A stretch of 64,000 bases of DNA from Acidithiobacillus sulfurivorans (GCF_018853815.1 NZ_JAAOMP010000096.1:1-64000), one strand, 5' to 3'; positions 26,501-35,303 are shown, counted from the first letter of the stretch. Numbers and translations: made by a program. Notes: a model not told the origin generated them from the sequence alone.

Positions 26501-28984
26501 AACGACAAAATCCTGTCCCTGAAAAATTTCAATTTACCCAAAGGGGGCATCACCCTGCATATCCCGGTGGAAAAAAGCTGGGGTGCAGGTGCTTATGCGC
26601 TGGTCGATGTGTTTCGGCCAGCCAGCGCCAGCGAGGCACCAGAACGCGCCATCGGCCTGACCTGGCTGGGCCTCAAGCCTGGCGAGCGCGCCATCCCCGT
26701 TCATTTTGATGTGCAACCTGTTTATCGCCCCCATCAAATCATCCGGATTCCTCTTAAAACCCGACCTGGTGCCTACGTGACGCTGGCGGCCGTCGATCAG
26801 GGGATTCTCAACCTTACCCAATTTCCCAACCCGAATCCGCTGCATCATTTTTTCGGGAAACGGCGGCTGGATATCAGCGTAGCAGACAACTACGCTGCGC
26901 TACTGGCGCGACCTACCGGCTATGAGGCACTCCTGCAAAATGGGGCCGGGGCCAACTTCGGCCCGGCCGTGCGTCCCATTCCCCAGAAGGTGGTGGCACT
27001 GTTTGCCGGTCCGGTGCAGGCCAATAGTGCCTGGATTGCGGAACTCCCCATTGATGTTCCGGAGTTCAATGGAGCATTACATCTCATGGCTGTGACCTGG
27101 CAGGGAGATGCGGTGGGTGCTGGCGATGCCGACATCATCGTCCGCAACCGGCTCATCGCCAATTTGCTACTGCCCCGCTTTTTGTCCCCCGGTGATAGCG
27201 CCGAGGCCACGCTCATGCTACAAAATCTGAAGCTGCCCGCAGGCAACTATCAAAGTGTAGTCACCGCTTCCGGACCCATTCAGGTCGGGAATAATGGTCA
27301 GAACAAAACCTTTTTGAAAGTGCAGGCCATGCATCTCTTGCCGGTAACCCTGACCGGCACGGGAGAAGGCACTGCTCAACTGACCTTACGTATTACCGGA
27401 CCAGGTGGATACCAACTCGTCCGCCATTGGGATATGGTTGTGCATTCTTCCCAGCCTCCGGTTTCCAAAAATCATCGGCTGACCCTGGCGGCCGGAAGCC
27501 AGCATCTACTCAAGCCGGATCTACAAGGCTTCATTCCCGGTTCCAGCACCACTGCGGTCACATTGGGCAATACCCTGCCCTTCAACCCCAAGGCCTACGT
27601 GCAGGCGCTGTATCAGGGTTGGCATTGTCACTCACTGCTCAATGCCGCCAGCCAAGGTTTACCGCTGACTATTCTGAAGCCTCCGCTCATCACCCCGGAA
27701 CAAGCCGCCAAGCTTCAGGATTACGTGAATCAGGTCCTCAATAATCAGCGTTATGATGGCGCTTTTGGGCTATGGTCCAATAATGGTGACGCACAGCCCT
27801 GGCTCACGGCTTTTGCCACAGAATTTCTCCTGCGCGCCCAAAAAGCCGGGGCAACGGTGCCGCAACCCACCATCGACCAGGCCCTGCACTGGCTGAGTAA
27901 TGAGGTGGAAGAGGAAAACCACCCGGTATTTGATCGCATTTATGCAGTCTACGATCTGAGCCTGGCCGGGAAAGCGCCAGCAGGAGCCATCCGTATGCTG
28001 GCAAGACACATGGATCAACTCACCATGCCCTTGGCCTTGGCACAACTGGGCTCGGCATTGAACACCATCGGAGAACGCCATTTGGCCGAGCAGGCCTTGC
28101 AAAAAGCCATCAAAAGTCAGGGGCCCATTGGGGGCGACTGGTGGTGGGGACGCTCAGACTGGGATGATGCCTTCGGTTCACCTTTACGGGATGCCTGGGC
28201 AGTGCCGACCATCATTGCCCAGACTGGACTGATGCCCGATGCCCTGGCTAAATTACGACAGAATCTGCCCGGCGCGGGGCTGGAACCCGACAGTCTGACT
28301 ACCCAGGAACTGGCCTGGGCGCTTTACGCCGATGGCGTACTGGGCGGCAACAATCAACCAGTGCATGTGCAATGGGGTCAGCAAACTATCCAGCAGACTG
28401 GGCCCGTTGTTCTGCCTCTGAGTCAGGCGATCAACATCCGTAATCTCGGCAGCAAAGCCCTGACGGTAGCCCTCAGCACGACAGGCATCACCAGCAGCCC
28501 GCCTCCGGCCGCCGAGCAGGGGATGACTGTCAGCCGCGCTTTTTATTCACTCTCCGGCAAGCCCCTGCAGCCCGACTCCCTGCCGCAGAACACCGTCTTC
28601 GTCGCCGTTCTGAAAGGGAGCATCAGCGATAACCTACCCCATCGCGCACTGCTCAACATGGGTCTGCCACCGGGCTGGGAACTGGCGGGCGACACAGCGA
28701 CGGGCAAGGTGCACGGGCTGCCCTGGCTCAAAAACCTCAACACTCCGGAAGCTACTGCGGCCACCGATGACCGCTACGAGGCCGCCTTCAAAATGGCACC
28801 CGAGGACAGTCAGGCTTTCGACGGCGACGGGATACCCGATTTCAAGACGGCCATTTTGCTGCGTGCCGTCACTCCGGGGCATTACCTTCTGCCCGGCGTT
28901 ACGCTGAGCGACATGTTTCACCCCTCCATCTCCGCCCGCAGCGCTGGGCGCAAGGTCAGCGTGATACCACCGCCTGCCTCATGA
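23537..28984 (+). CDS. Bacterial alpha-2-macroglobulin family protein, thioester motif lost
   Basis: 1815 aa. One membrane anchor lies at about residues 9-29, with no lipobox seen. A helical, repeat-like region (90-230) precedes a run of macroglobulin (MG) domains, including the typical WLDRGIYRPGETVHVAAIYR block near 610. The alpha-helical thioester domain lies near 1340-1650. Where family members have CLEQ, this protein has C1364 followed by H-S-L, so no Cys-Gln thioester can form. Family members are periplasmic traps for proteases. It is followed after 7 bp by pbpC, the classic A2M-PBP1C pair thought to protect the cell when the wall is breached. Its length is at the high end of the family. 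Confidence 0.9.
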   Translation: MTQHKISSRTLWIVITLLLVLIALAAWAFSTRQSATTHSAQINNSHLSKSPDHTGALTTSLPAASTSPAQSTTTVPVIHLSHVLPGLGNDAENYASTLEYSALGQSFRNNCQDKEKAIHNALQSGNTAQAAALQDQYESWKQQQRSDALSKANQAYSAGDWSSAVKDYQQRIALGDNTDPQIWWHLADALQKRDRTSAKETKYAAYLAYNRNIYSQKPDVTRLLPTLQLLQKALAAEDDHLGEIHLLEAMYRAYPGNAQVAVDLKKTVMHYGFKVQKITPDTNQFPTRTCVRFTAPLSEAPDFHASNWVTFSPAQAHVAVVRENGGICISGLPAGSSTQMHIRAGLPAIAGAVLSSAQTVTLTLPNRSPSIITDTGRFIIPASLPPAVGFSSINISRVKLKINRVPERALLAFVANHPLLNQDDSESTLNNQNSLTIWQGSADIPHFSANRLMHSILPLPKILQKPGLYAIEISPGDGTPNPNGGLNSVQLVLRTNLAPTVWQGRNGLYVQIRHYTDASPWSGVSVKLIAQDNDILQTVQTNADGIAFFPQPILQGSGGQSPAALHIYGPDNEFTLFNLENSSLNLSGRGISGRSALQPVSPFLWLDRGIYRPGETVHVAAIYRSAAGQPLNLPLHLIVRRPGGQVFLDTVPKLSDDDAIAVPVKLPLAAQDGNWSVSLATGLKEPALAQESFTVSAFVPPTLAVKLGTAKPIPAGQALQWPVEARYLYGAPGAHLSGTARISLSSDPTPYPQWQNYQFGLHSEIFTAPVQEPTLPDTDAEGQTQVPVNLKQLPNSTRFLEAHVAVSINEPSGRPVSSEIILPVTPDHPLIGIENAFKNDTVAAGKIPEFHIVALAPDGKPSAMPVQIEVVRQSSQWNISMQHGVASWGYSYVDHPVLKKNISLPASHAYTLQLPVLDYGRYRLRVIEAHGGLAASSAIFYSGWQTSANPGVPQRVSVRSNTAEYAAGSTADIHIDAPFGGPAVLVLANDKILSLKNFNLPKGGITLHIPVEKSWGAGAYALVDVFRPASASEAPERAIGLTWLGLKPGERAIPVHFDVQPVYRPHQIIRIPLKTRPGAYVTLAAVDQGILNLTQFPNPNPLHHFFGKRRLDISVADNYAALLARPTGYEALLQNGAGANFGPAVRPIPQKVVALFAGPVQANSAWIAELPIDVPEFNGALHLMAVTWQGDAVGAGDADIIVRNRLIANLLLPRFLSPGDSAEATLMLQNLKLPAGNYQSVVTASGPIQVGNNGQNKTFLKVQAMHLLPVTLTGTGEGTAQLTLRITGPGGYQLVRHWDMVVHSSQPPVSKNHRLTLAAGSQHLLKPDLQGFIPGSSTTAVTLGNTLPFNPKAYVQALYQGWHCHSLLNAASQGLPLTILKPPLITPEQAAKLQDYVNQVLNNQRYDGAFGLWSNNGDAQPWLTAFATEFLLRAQKAGATVPQPTIDQALHWLSNEVEEENHPVFDRIYAVYDLSLAGKAPAGAIRMLARHMDQLTMPLALAQLGSALNTIGERHLAEQALQKAIKSQGPIGGDWWWGRSDWDDAFGSPLRDAWAVPTIIAQTGLMPDALAKLRQNLPGAGLEPDSLTTQELAWALYADGVLGGNNQPVHVQWGQQTIQQTGPVVLPLSQAINIRNLGSKALTVALSTTGITSSPPPAAEQGMTVSRAFYSLSGKPLQPDSLPQNTVFVAVLKGSISDNLPHRALLNMGLPPGWELAGDTATGKVHGLPWLKNLNTPEATAATDDRYEAAFKMAPEDSQAFDGDGIPDFKTAILLRAVTPGHYLLPGVTLSDMFHPSISARSAGRKVSVIPPPAS

Positions 28985-28991
28985 ACACCCT

Positions 28992-31052
28992 ATGAGTGGG
29001 CGCAAGACGGACAGAATATTTTCGAGCATTCTGCGCGGGGGCCGACGCTGCCTCTGGCCTCGGGGCCGATACGCCTGGTGGCGTCGCTGCGGACACTGGC
29101 TGCTGCTCAGCATCATTCTGGTGGCCGTCATTGCCTGGTTTATGCCACCCGATACCCAGACTCTGAAGCAAGAGGGGCGCATCATTTACGATCGCCACGG
29201 CCACGTATTGAGCATGTTTCTCAATCACCAACAGCAATGGGCTTTTGCCACGCCCGCAAAGCGGGTCAGTCCGGTCCTGATCCAGATGCTGATCGCCATT
29301 GAAGACCAGAATTTCGCCTGGGACCCCGGTGTTGACCCCTTCGCCATCATCCGTGCTGCAGGACAGATGATCATGGCGGGACACGTAGTTTCCGGCGCTT
29401 CCACCCTCACCATGCAAGTCACCCGCATGCTCCATCCGGCACCGCGCACCCTGCCCGTCAAAATAGTGGAGGCCCTGCAGGCTATTTCTCTATATGAACA
29501 TTATTCCAAGTCTGCAGTGCTGGGCATGTGGCTGTCACTGGCTCCTGAGGGTGGCAACATTCAGGGTATCGAGGCGGCTGCGCATGCCTGGTTCAATCAG
29601 TCTCCACGCACCTTGGGTCCGGCACAAGCTGCCTTTCTGGTCATGATGGTACGCAATCCCAATCGGCTGAATCCATTGACCCACCCTCGGGCGGCTCTTG
29701 CCACCCGCAATCAGATTCTGCGAGAAGCCCAACGCCGGGGCATTATTTCCCGGGCAGCACTGGAGCGCGCTCTGGCAACGGCGCTGCCGCAACGTCTCTA
29801 TCCCATGCCTCTGCTTTCTCCCCAGGTTGCCTCGACACTACCCAGTGGGACTCGTAGCACAATTGATGCGCCCATGGATCGCGCGGTAGCCGATATCGCC
29901 CAACATGCCCTGCAGCAGATGGCCCCCTCGGAGAGCATCGCTATTGTGGTTGTCAGCCTCAAGACAAAAGGCATCCGAGCGATTTACAGTGGTGATTGGG
30001 GTAATGTCCAGCGCGATGGTTTTGTCGATATGACCCGAGCTATTCGGTCTCCGGGCTCCGCTCTCAAGCCATTTTTATATGGCCTCGGCTTTGAAGCCGG
30101 AATCATCCGTCCAAGCACCAATGTAGCTGATTTTCCGAGTAATTTCGGCGCTTATGAACCTAATGATTATAATGACCGCTATATGGGGGTTGTCACCGCA
30201 ACTACCGCATTACGACGCTCCCTGAATGTGCCGGCCGTAGATCTTATCGAAGCCTACGGCCCCCTGCGCTTTGCGGCACATCTGCGGGCTGCTGGCACGC
30301 CGTTGTTGCTCCCTTATGGCGCGGATCCCGCCCTGCCCCTGGCCCTGGGTGGTGCTGGCATTTCCATGCGCCGCTTGCTGGCACTATATGCCGGACTGGC
30401 TAACGATGGTGTCGTCGAACGCTTACACCTGATTGCTGGACAACAGCGCCGCGCACGCCGTCTGTTATCTCCTTATGCAGCGCAAGATGTCACCGCCATC
30501 CTCAATCGTCCCTTCCCTTTTGGTGGTCCTGGCGGCATTGCCTGGAAAACCGGCACCAGCGCCGGAAATCGCGACGACTGGGCCATTGGATATAATCACC
30601 GCTACGCCGCAGCAGTCTGGATTGGCCAACCCAATGGCGCCGCTCTACCCGGTGACACAGCACTCGCCGCCATCCCTATCCTCGCCAAGGTTTTCAGCAT
30701 TCTGCCGGGACAGCCGATTGAGATCCATCCGACGTCCTGTTCCCTGACCTTGCAACGCCAGCCCATGGGTACGCTTTTGGAAATCGCCTCCCCCGCATCG
30801 GGAAGCCAGCTGACAGTTGGCGAGCCGGTCAGTATTCGCATCATTGGCGGAAACCGGCCCTTTCATTTTCTGCTGGACGGTCGCCCACTCGCGTCCAATC
30901 CGGCGTTACGCAGCGTGGACTGGACACCAGCGGTGGCCGGTTTTTATCAGCTCAGCGTTCTCGATGCCAGTGGCCAACTGGTCAAACGCGCCTTACGCGC
31001 AGTGCCGCCCATAAGTGCGGCAAATGTGGAGTGGAGTAATAACGTCCACTGA
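28992..31052 (+). CDS. pbpC: Penicillin-binding protein 1C
   Basis: 686 aa. After a membrane anchor (about 35-55), the glycosyltransferase domain shows IAIEDQNFAWDPGVDP (catalytic E104 region) and GASTLTMQVTRML. The transpeptidase domain has the SxxK serine near residue 356 (SPGSALKPFL) and KTGTSAG at about 519. A C-terminal ~90-residue beta domain follows, as in PBP1C. The enzyme polymerises and cross-links peptidoglycan, or repairs it. It is paired with the A2M gene upstream (7-bp gap), the known genomic partnership. A slightly smaller size than E. coli PbpC (770 aa) is not a truncation because all domains are present. Confidence 0.93.
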   Translation: MSGRKTDRIFSSILRGGRRCLWPRGRYAWWRRCGHWLLLSIILVAVIAWFMPPDTQTLKQEGRIIYDRHGHVLSMFLNHQQQWAFATPAKRVSPVLIQMLIAIEDQNFAWDPGVDPFAIIRAAGQMIMAGHVVSGASTLTMQVTRMLHPAPRTLPVKIVEALQAISLYEHYSKSAVLGMWLSLAPEGGNIQGIEAAAHAWFNQSPRTLGPAQAAFLVMMVRNPNRLNPLTHPRAALATRNQILREAQRRGIISRAALERALATALPQRLYPMPLLSPQVASTLPSGTRSTIDAPMDRAVADIAQHALQQMAPSESIAIVVVSLKTKGIRAIYSGDWGNVQRDGFVDMTRAIRSPGSALKPFLYGLGFEAGIIRPSTNVADFPSNFGAYEPNDYNDRYMGVVTATTALRRSLNVPAVDLIEAYGPLRFAAHLRAAGTPLLLPYGADPALPLALGGAGISMRRLLALYAGLANDGVVERLHLIAGQQRRARRLLSPYAAQDVTAILNRPFPFGGPGGIAWKTGTSAGNRDDWAIGYNHRYAAAVWIGQPNGAALPGDTALAAIPILAKVFSILPGQPIEIHPTSCSLTLQRQPMGTLLEIASPASGSQLTVGEPVSIRIIGGNRPFHFLLDGRPLASNPALRSVDWTPAVAGFYQLSVLDASGQLVKRALRAVPPISAANVEWSNNVH

Positions 31053-31278
31053 CCGGATGTAGGAGAGTATGAGATGTTGCGTTGCCTGCGTGTCGGCGGC
31101 TGGGTTTGCCTGTCTCCGGAAGGGGGAATAGAAACCGGCAGGAGGTATTCAGGATCCCGCTGGCTTGCAGAACGGTCTGGTGCGGTAATTCACCCGCTTC
31201 TGGTTCGCACTGCAGGTGTTGGGAAGGTCAAAATACCCTATAATATATCTGCGGGTTAGATTTTATCGTGGGGGGAAT

Positions 31279-31569
31279 ATGAAACCATCAGTAGCCTTGG
31301 CCTCAAACCGTGCCGCAATCCGGCAGATAGTCGAATCTCACCACGCCCAAAATGCCCGGGTGTTCGGCTCCGTATTGAATGGTCAGGACACCGAAAGTAG
31401 CGATCTGGACATCCTCATCGACCCAACGCCCGAAACAACCCTGATGGACGTGGCCACCATTCAGGTGGAACTGCAACGCATGCTTGGCGTGACGGTCGAT
31501 GTGCTGACGCCTGGTGCCCTGCCAGACACTTTCCGCAGCCAGGTCATCTCGGAAGCTACGCCTGTATGA
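31279..31569 (+). CDS. MntA-like nucleotidyltransferase antitoxin
   Basis: 96 aa from ATG at 31279 with a GGGGGGAAT-type site just upstream. It is a minimal nucleotidyltransferase with VFGSVLNGQDTESSDLDILI, the GSx10DxD active site. In MNT-HEPN toxin-antitoxin systems this protein neutralises the HEPN RNase by AMPylation. Its stop overlaps the ATG of the HEPN gene (31566) by 4 bp. The 226 bp before it hold no supportable gene; a TATAAT at about 31239 could be its -10 box. Confidence 0.85.
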   Translation: MKPSVALASNRAAIRQIVESHHAQNARVFGSVLNGQDTESSDLDILIDPTPETTLMDVATIQVELQRMLGVTVDVLTPGALPDTFRSQVISEATPV

Positions 31570-31924
31570 CCAAGGCCATGCGTGTCCCGGACTACCTTGG
31601 TCACATCCTCAAAGCCATTGAGAGGATTGATCGGTACACGGCCGACATGGACGAAGTTGCGTTCCTCTCAAATGAGTTAGTGCAGGACGCTGTGATCCGC
31701 AATATTGAGATCATCGGTGAGGCAGCAAATAACATACAGTGCAAAGCCGCTGAATTAGCAGAGCAGTAAACCACATTCCCTGGCAGGTCATGTACACGAT
31801 GCGTAATCGCGTCTCACACGGCTACGACAAGGTGGACCTGGAAATCGTCTGGAAAACCATTCAAAGTGACCTCCCGGAATTACACACACAACTCTCCGAA
31901 ATGAATAGGGATCTTGGCAGATAA
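31566..31924 (+). pseudogene. HEPN-domain toxin gene, frameshifted
   Basis: The first frame gives 67 aa (AIERIDRYTADMDEVAFLSN and VIRNIEIIGEAANN, HEPN helices) and stops at 31769. The missing C-terminal part continues in another frame from about 31770: HIPWQVMYTMRNRVSHGYDK, containing the RNRVSH (Rx4H) RNase motif, through NRDLGR and a stop at 31924. A single-base deletion near 31765-31772 would explain the split. The toxin would lack its catalytic motif, leaving the antitoxin gene intact. A sequencing error is possible, as is programmed frameshifting, though I see no slippery site. Confidence 0.8.
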
Positions 31925-32001
31925 AACCTCATTCCTACCCTCTTTGGGGTGGATTCAGAATTATAATACCGGATGTTTACCCTGGTCATCGGAGAGATGT
32001 T

Positions 32002-32082
32002 ATGCGTCCTTCTGAAATCTTGCGAAGGCATCGTCAAGATGTCCTACAGATTATTGCAGCGCACCATCGAAAAAATGACTAA
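32002..32082 (+). pseudogene. N-terminal relic of a second MNT nucleotidyltransferase
   Basis: 26 codons from an ATG with GGAGAG upstream: MRPSEILRRHRQDVLQIIAA, which resembles the start of MntA-type nucleotidyltransferases (MRPSEILRRHRE... AxxR). It then stops before the GSx10DxD site. It lies 80 bp after the broken HEPN gene and 126 bp before the tRNA-Pro repeat. It probably marks a second MNT-HEPN pair lost when the region was rearranged. Confidence 0.55.
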
Positions 32083-32207
32083 ACACTACCTGGACAAACA
32101 TCAGGAACCATGGGTTGTGACGGATACCGTCGGGCTATCTATGATGGTTTACCCACAAGTTTTACTTATGGCCCATAAAAATTATATCATCATGATTCAT
32201 ATGGTAA

Positions 32208-32257
<50 letters not shown>

Positions 32258-32415
32258 TAGCCCTATAATCCCGCTTACGCTATGTATTTATAGCATATCC
32301 CTGCGCGGACGCTTTCTACAAAATGGCATACCGAGGTAAAATATTTCCATTACAAAACAACGGCGAGTTTTCAGTTGTAGAAGGCTTTAGCCATTTCTGA
32401 TTCTACCTGTGAAGC

Positions 32416-32949
32416 CTATTTGATCTGGTCCGCAAGGTCTGTTTCGACAATCTCCAGCAGTGATCGCTCACCACATAGGAAGATCGAAGCGGTTGAGCGG
32501 GTGGGATGAATCTGACACCCAAGTCCAATACCATCAAGCCGATCTTTTGTGACATGCCGCCGGCGGGCTATCGGTGTCGTTCCCCACGTTCCTACCTTCA
32601 GTTTCAGGTAAACAGCCAGGTCGAACAGGCTCATTCCTCGCACATGCTCTCGCCAGTGCTCAGGTGAGAACGGCTTCCAAAGGTCAACCGATCGGTTCAC
32701 TGCCTGCATGGGAGTGGGGCCGTATGCCGGATCTCCAGATTCGTAGGGGGCTGGATCTATCTTGATGATCAGGTTTGCTCCGGCCCAGGCCAGGGCGTCC
32801 TGGCCGAGCCTGTTCCACGACAGCACCAGGAGTTTGGCCTTTGTATATGGCAAAGGGCTTTGTTCCGGAAACAAGTCGGCAAGCAAGGAAAGCTCTTTAC
32901 GCAGGTCTTGCGGGATCGTGTTAACCGTTGATTCACTCCACATCATCAA
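32416..32949 (-). CDS. Hypothetical protein, island cargo
   Basis: 177 aa, no family recognised. The N terminus is helical (LRKELSLLADLFPEQSPLPY), followed by a KLLVLSWNRLGQDALAWAGAN segment. The C-terminal half has basic RRRHVTKDRLDG and an SIFLCGERSLLEIVE strand-helix. No signal peptide or membrane helix. It starts inside the end of the upstream 98-aa gene (17-bp overlap), so the two are co-translated. It could be defence or maintenance cargo. Confidence 0.55.
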   Translation of the reverse strand: MMMWSESTVNTIPQDLRKELSLLADLFPEQSPLPYTKAKLLVLSWNRLGQDALAWAGANLIIKIDPAPYESGDPAYGPTPMQAVNRSVDLWKPFSPEHWREHVRGMSLFDLAVYLKLKVGTWGTTPIARRRHVTKDRLDGIGLGCQIHPTRSTASIFLCGERSLLEIVETDLADQIK

Positions 32950-33229
32950 TGTCTTCCTCTGGCTCTGCTTGCTTCAAACGTTCAGCAGGGCAACGGTACC
33001 CGTTTATGGCCCAAGCCGCAGCGATGAGCAAGTCTGGCGCCCTGTCCTCGATAAAGGCGGTGCCACAAAGTAGCTCGTCTGGAACCTCAATTTCTTCGTA
33101 GTTCATCTTCCCCCGCACTCTGAGTCTGATTCCTGGCCAGGTATAGATCGGACGCAGGTGCGCCCCTTCAGGTATATCCAGATCCCTCGATCTATACCCA
33201 AACGGGATCCGATATGGAGGAATGCTCAA
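32933..33229 (-). CDS. Hypothetical protein, island cargo
   Basis: 98 aa if started at a TTG (33229); an internal ATG at 33106 (GGGGGAAG before it) would give 57 aa. Features are a basic N terminus (YRIPFGYRSRD), a strand-rich middle (GIRLRVRGKMNYEEIEVP) and an acidic tail (EPEEDIDDVE). Not recognised. It overlaps the 177-aa gene downstream by 17 bp, suggesting a two-gene unit. Confidence 0.45.
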   Translation of the reverse strand: MSIPPYRIPFGYRSRDLDIPEGAHLRPIYTWPGIRLRVRGKMNYEEIEVPDELLCGTAFIEDRAPDLLIAAAWAINGYRCPAERLKQAEPEEDIDDVE

Positions 33230-33351
33230 TGTTCAAAGGTGCCTTTGTAACTGCTCTACAGTCGGCTAAAAGCCTGCATGGCAACATTAGGCTGCAATGG
33301 GACCGGGGCCAATGCTCCGCTGGCCGGTACCGCAAGGTATAGCTGGCAACC

Positions 33352-33657
33352 ATGCGACGAATTTCAAATCTTGCATTTAACCAGGCGTTCCCTGAAGCCT
33401 CTGGCCTGTCTGGTATCCCTGTAGATAACAAGGTTAGGATAGCTCGGGATATGGCCAACTCCTATGATCGGGATGCGGTGGGGATCTGGCTTGGGGGGCA
33501 CCCGGAAACGCCCATCGGTTGGCTTTATCGCAAAGACGGCAACCGTGATACCGTGCTACAAAAGCTCGACGCTGGTGGAGAGGTCACGGGGCACATTGAG
33601 CAGCGCATCCGCAGGCAAGGGGGCAAGCCACAGAAAGTCGTGGTATTCTGGCTTTGA
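33352..33657 (+). CDS. HIRAN-domain-like small protein
   Basis: 101 aa. The run KVRIARDMANSYDRDAVGIW, then IGWLYRKDG and a LDAGGEVTGHIEQ block, fits the HIRAN pattern (residues contacting DNA ends, NPYDPNAV... IGYLPR). HIRAN domains bind DNA ends, usually fused to helicases; stand-alone ones occur in mobile elements. The ribosome site is weak and no partner gene is adjacent, so this may be a fragment. Assignment by pattern only. Confidence 0.45.
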   Translation: MRRISNLAFNQAFPEASGLSGIPVDNKVRIARDMANSYDRDAVGIWLGGHPETPIGWLYRKDGNRDTVLQKLDAGGEVTGHIEQRIRRQGGKPQKVVVFWL

Positions 33658-34041
33658 CGGGTCGTTGCTCCAGAACCTGATTGATGCGGAACCCAGAGAG
33701 AATGAAGGCGCCTGACGACTGACATACCTTGAAAAAGGATGCGCACACCAAGACTTGGTGCCGTGGTTGAAACGGGCTACTCCATGATCAGCGGCAAGAT
33801 TGCTGGTAGTCGGGGCCGGCCTGAACGGCAGTTCAAGACTGATTGCGGTCATTCATTGGCTTCAATCAAATGACATCATCCGACCCGCTGCCGTCATTCT
33901 TGTGTGCTTCGCAATGCGGCCGCTCAAAGCTGGACAGCGGCCGTTAGGTGTCTACGAGTCTGGGAGATATTCAAGTTTGAGCTTTGGTTGAGTGGCGACG
34001 GAAAAGGGAGATACCTTTGTCGTCGAGGCCGTGTTGGCTTT
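33658..34041. other. 384-bp gap without supportable gene
   Basis: Between the HIRAN-like gene and the ImmA-type peptidase gene (which ends here on the minus strand). Short ORFs on both strands lack ribosome sites and recognisable content. No terminator or repeat longer than a GCGGCCG pair (about 33917 and 33942) was noticed. It may be eroded gene remains. Confidence 0.4.
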
Positions 34042-34911
34042 CTAGCGGCGCTTGCTGCGTCCCGGCCATGGCAGTTCGCCCGTCAGTTCAGCCAAGCCCC
34101 CATCATCTTCGATACGTGCGCCGAAGCGATTTACCTCCACCGCAGGTAAATCGTCACTGTCGAACCATAGCAGGGAGATGGTAGTGTCGGTACGCAGGTA
34201 ATGTCTTGAAAGCTCCCAGAGGTCAAGGCCTTTTCCGCAGTTGTCGAACCAGATGTCCTGTGAAACTTCCCCTGTTTCAGTAGCATTTTTTTCCGAAGAG
34301 CGGATTTGGTGAGCCACGGAGCCTGTTGGAATTACTGACCTAGGAGGTATCCAGCACCCCGCTTGCCGCAAGGCCGTGGAGCGTGCGGCATACCGCACTG
34401 CCCCACGCTCCATGGTGACGAATGCGCACGGCATATCGCTAATACTGGCGAACCTTGACGCCGCTGCTGGGAATGATGTGCTGAACAAACCGGCCATGTG
34501 TTGGATAAGCTCCAGGGAGGGCTCCTCTTTGGGGACAGCGGAGAGCCACTGTTGATAAGGCATCAGCAGTTCAGACGCAAACGTGTCGCAGGCGATCTCA
34601 TTCGGATGTCGTTTTGCATAAGACCACGAAGGCACTTCCTCGTGGCTTGATTCCAAGCCGAGCACGATATGAGCTATTTCGTGGCAAACAGTGAAGCGCT
34701 GGCGCTCGTCAGTTTCCAGGGAGTTCACTGTGATGATGTGCTTACCGTTCGGTTTCGTAACGGTATAGCCAGACTCTCCTTCGCCAAGTTCATCCTTCTT
34801 GATCTTAGCGTTAGCGGCGGTCACATAGGGGGACAAGTCTTCCCGGATGTTCGAAACATCGACTTTTGCAACAAAGGCTCGTGCTTTATGTCTGACATCC
34901 GTCTCGTCCAC
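34042..34911 (-). CDS. ImmA/IrrE-type metallopeptidase (CapP-like)
   Basis: 289 aa. The N-terminal zinc peptidase domain has CHEIAHIVLG (HExxH) and a downstream HPNEIACDTFASELLMP, the usual third-ligand helix. The C-terminal ~150 residues have no recognised domain. ImmA-type peptidases cleave the partner XRE repressor; in CBASS loci the pair is called CapH/CapP, with CapP triggered by single-stranded DNA. It lies 2 bp after the XRE gene and is divergent from the CBASS operon, which fits that role. Confidence 0.8.
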   Translation of the reverse strand: MDETDVRHKARAFVAKVDVSNIREDLSPYVTAANAKIKKDELGEGESGYTVTKPNGKHIITVNSLETDERQRFTVCHEIAHIVLGLESSHEEVPSWSYAKRHPNEIACDTFASELLMPYQQWLSAVPKEEPSLELIQHMAGLFSTSFPAAASRFASISDMPCAFVTMERGAVRYAARSTALRQAGCWIPPRSVIPTGSVAHQIRSSEKNATETGEVSQDIWFDNCGKGLDLWELSRHYLRTDTTISLLWFDSDDLPAVEVNRFGARIEDDGGLAELTGELPWPGRSKRR

Positions 34912-34913
34912 GT

Positions 34914-35303
34914 TCAGTCATCCTCGTCGTCGTCGAAGACCTTTTTGATTCGGGCGATCAGCGTAGCGGGGTCAGGCCTAGTGTTTCCCCGATGCCTGAC
35001 TCCAGCTGCGGCTGTAAAAATATCGATGCTGATGGAGGAATCTTTTAGCACGAATTCAACAAGGCTGGGATCAGCGTCAGCATGGTCAACCAGCCACATC
35101 ACAAGCGCTATATCTCTTTCTCCCGGCTTGAGAACCTTCAGCAGCTTCTCAACCAAGTCTTGGGATGGGTTTGTCTTCTCGCCTGTTTCGAGGCGATGGA
35201 CATAAGCATGATCAACTAACGATAGCTGGCCGATTTCACGCAGGGAAAGGGTTCTACGTTCACGTAACATCTTGAGGGCGACGCCAAGGCCTGTTTGCGG
35301 CAT
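34914..35303 (-). CDS. XRE-family repressor (CapH-like)
   Basis: 129 aa from ATG at 35303, which has AAGGA 9 bases upstream; a longer frame to 35408 would run into a palindrome. The helix-turn-helix is in residues about 10-60 (LRERRTLSLREIGQLSLVDH, then HRLETGEKTNPS). The C-terminal region ends in an acidic tail (KKVFDDDEDD). It is transcribed with the ImmA-type gene and divergently from the CBASS operon. It probably binds the palindromes at 35382-35443 and represses both directions until the peptidase cuts it (inference from the CapH/CapP model). Confidence 0.75.
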   Translation of the reverse strand: MPQTGLGVALKMLRERRTLSLREIGQLSLVDHAYVHRLETGEKTNPSQDLVEKLLKVLKPGERDIALVMWLVDHADADPSLVEFVLKDSSISIDIFTAAAGVRHRGNTRPDPATLIARIKKVFDDDEDD

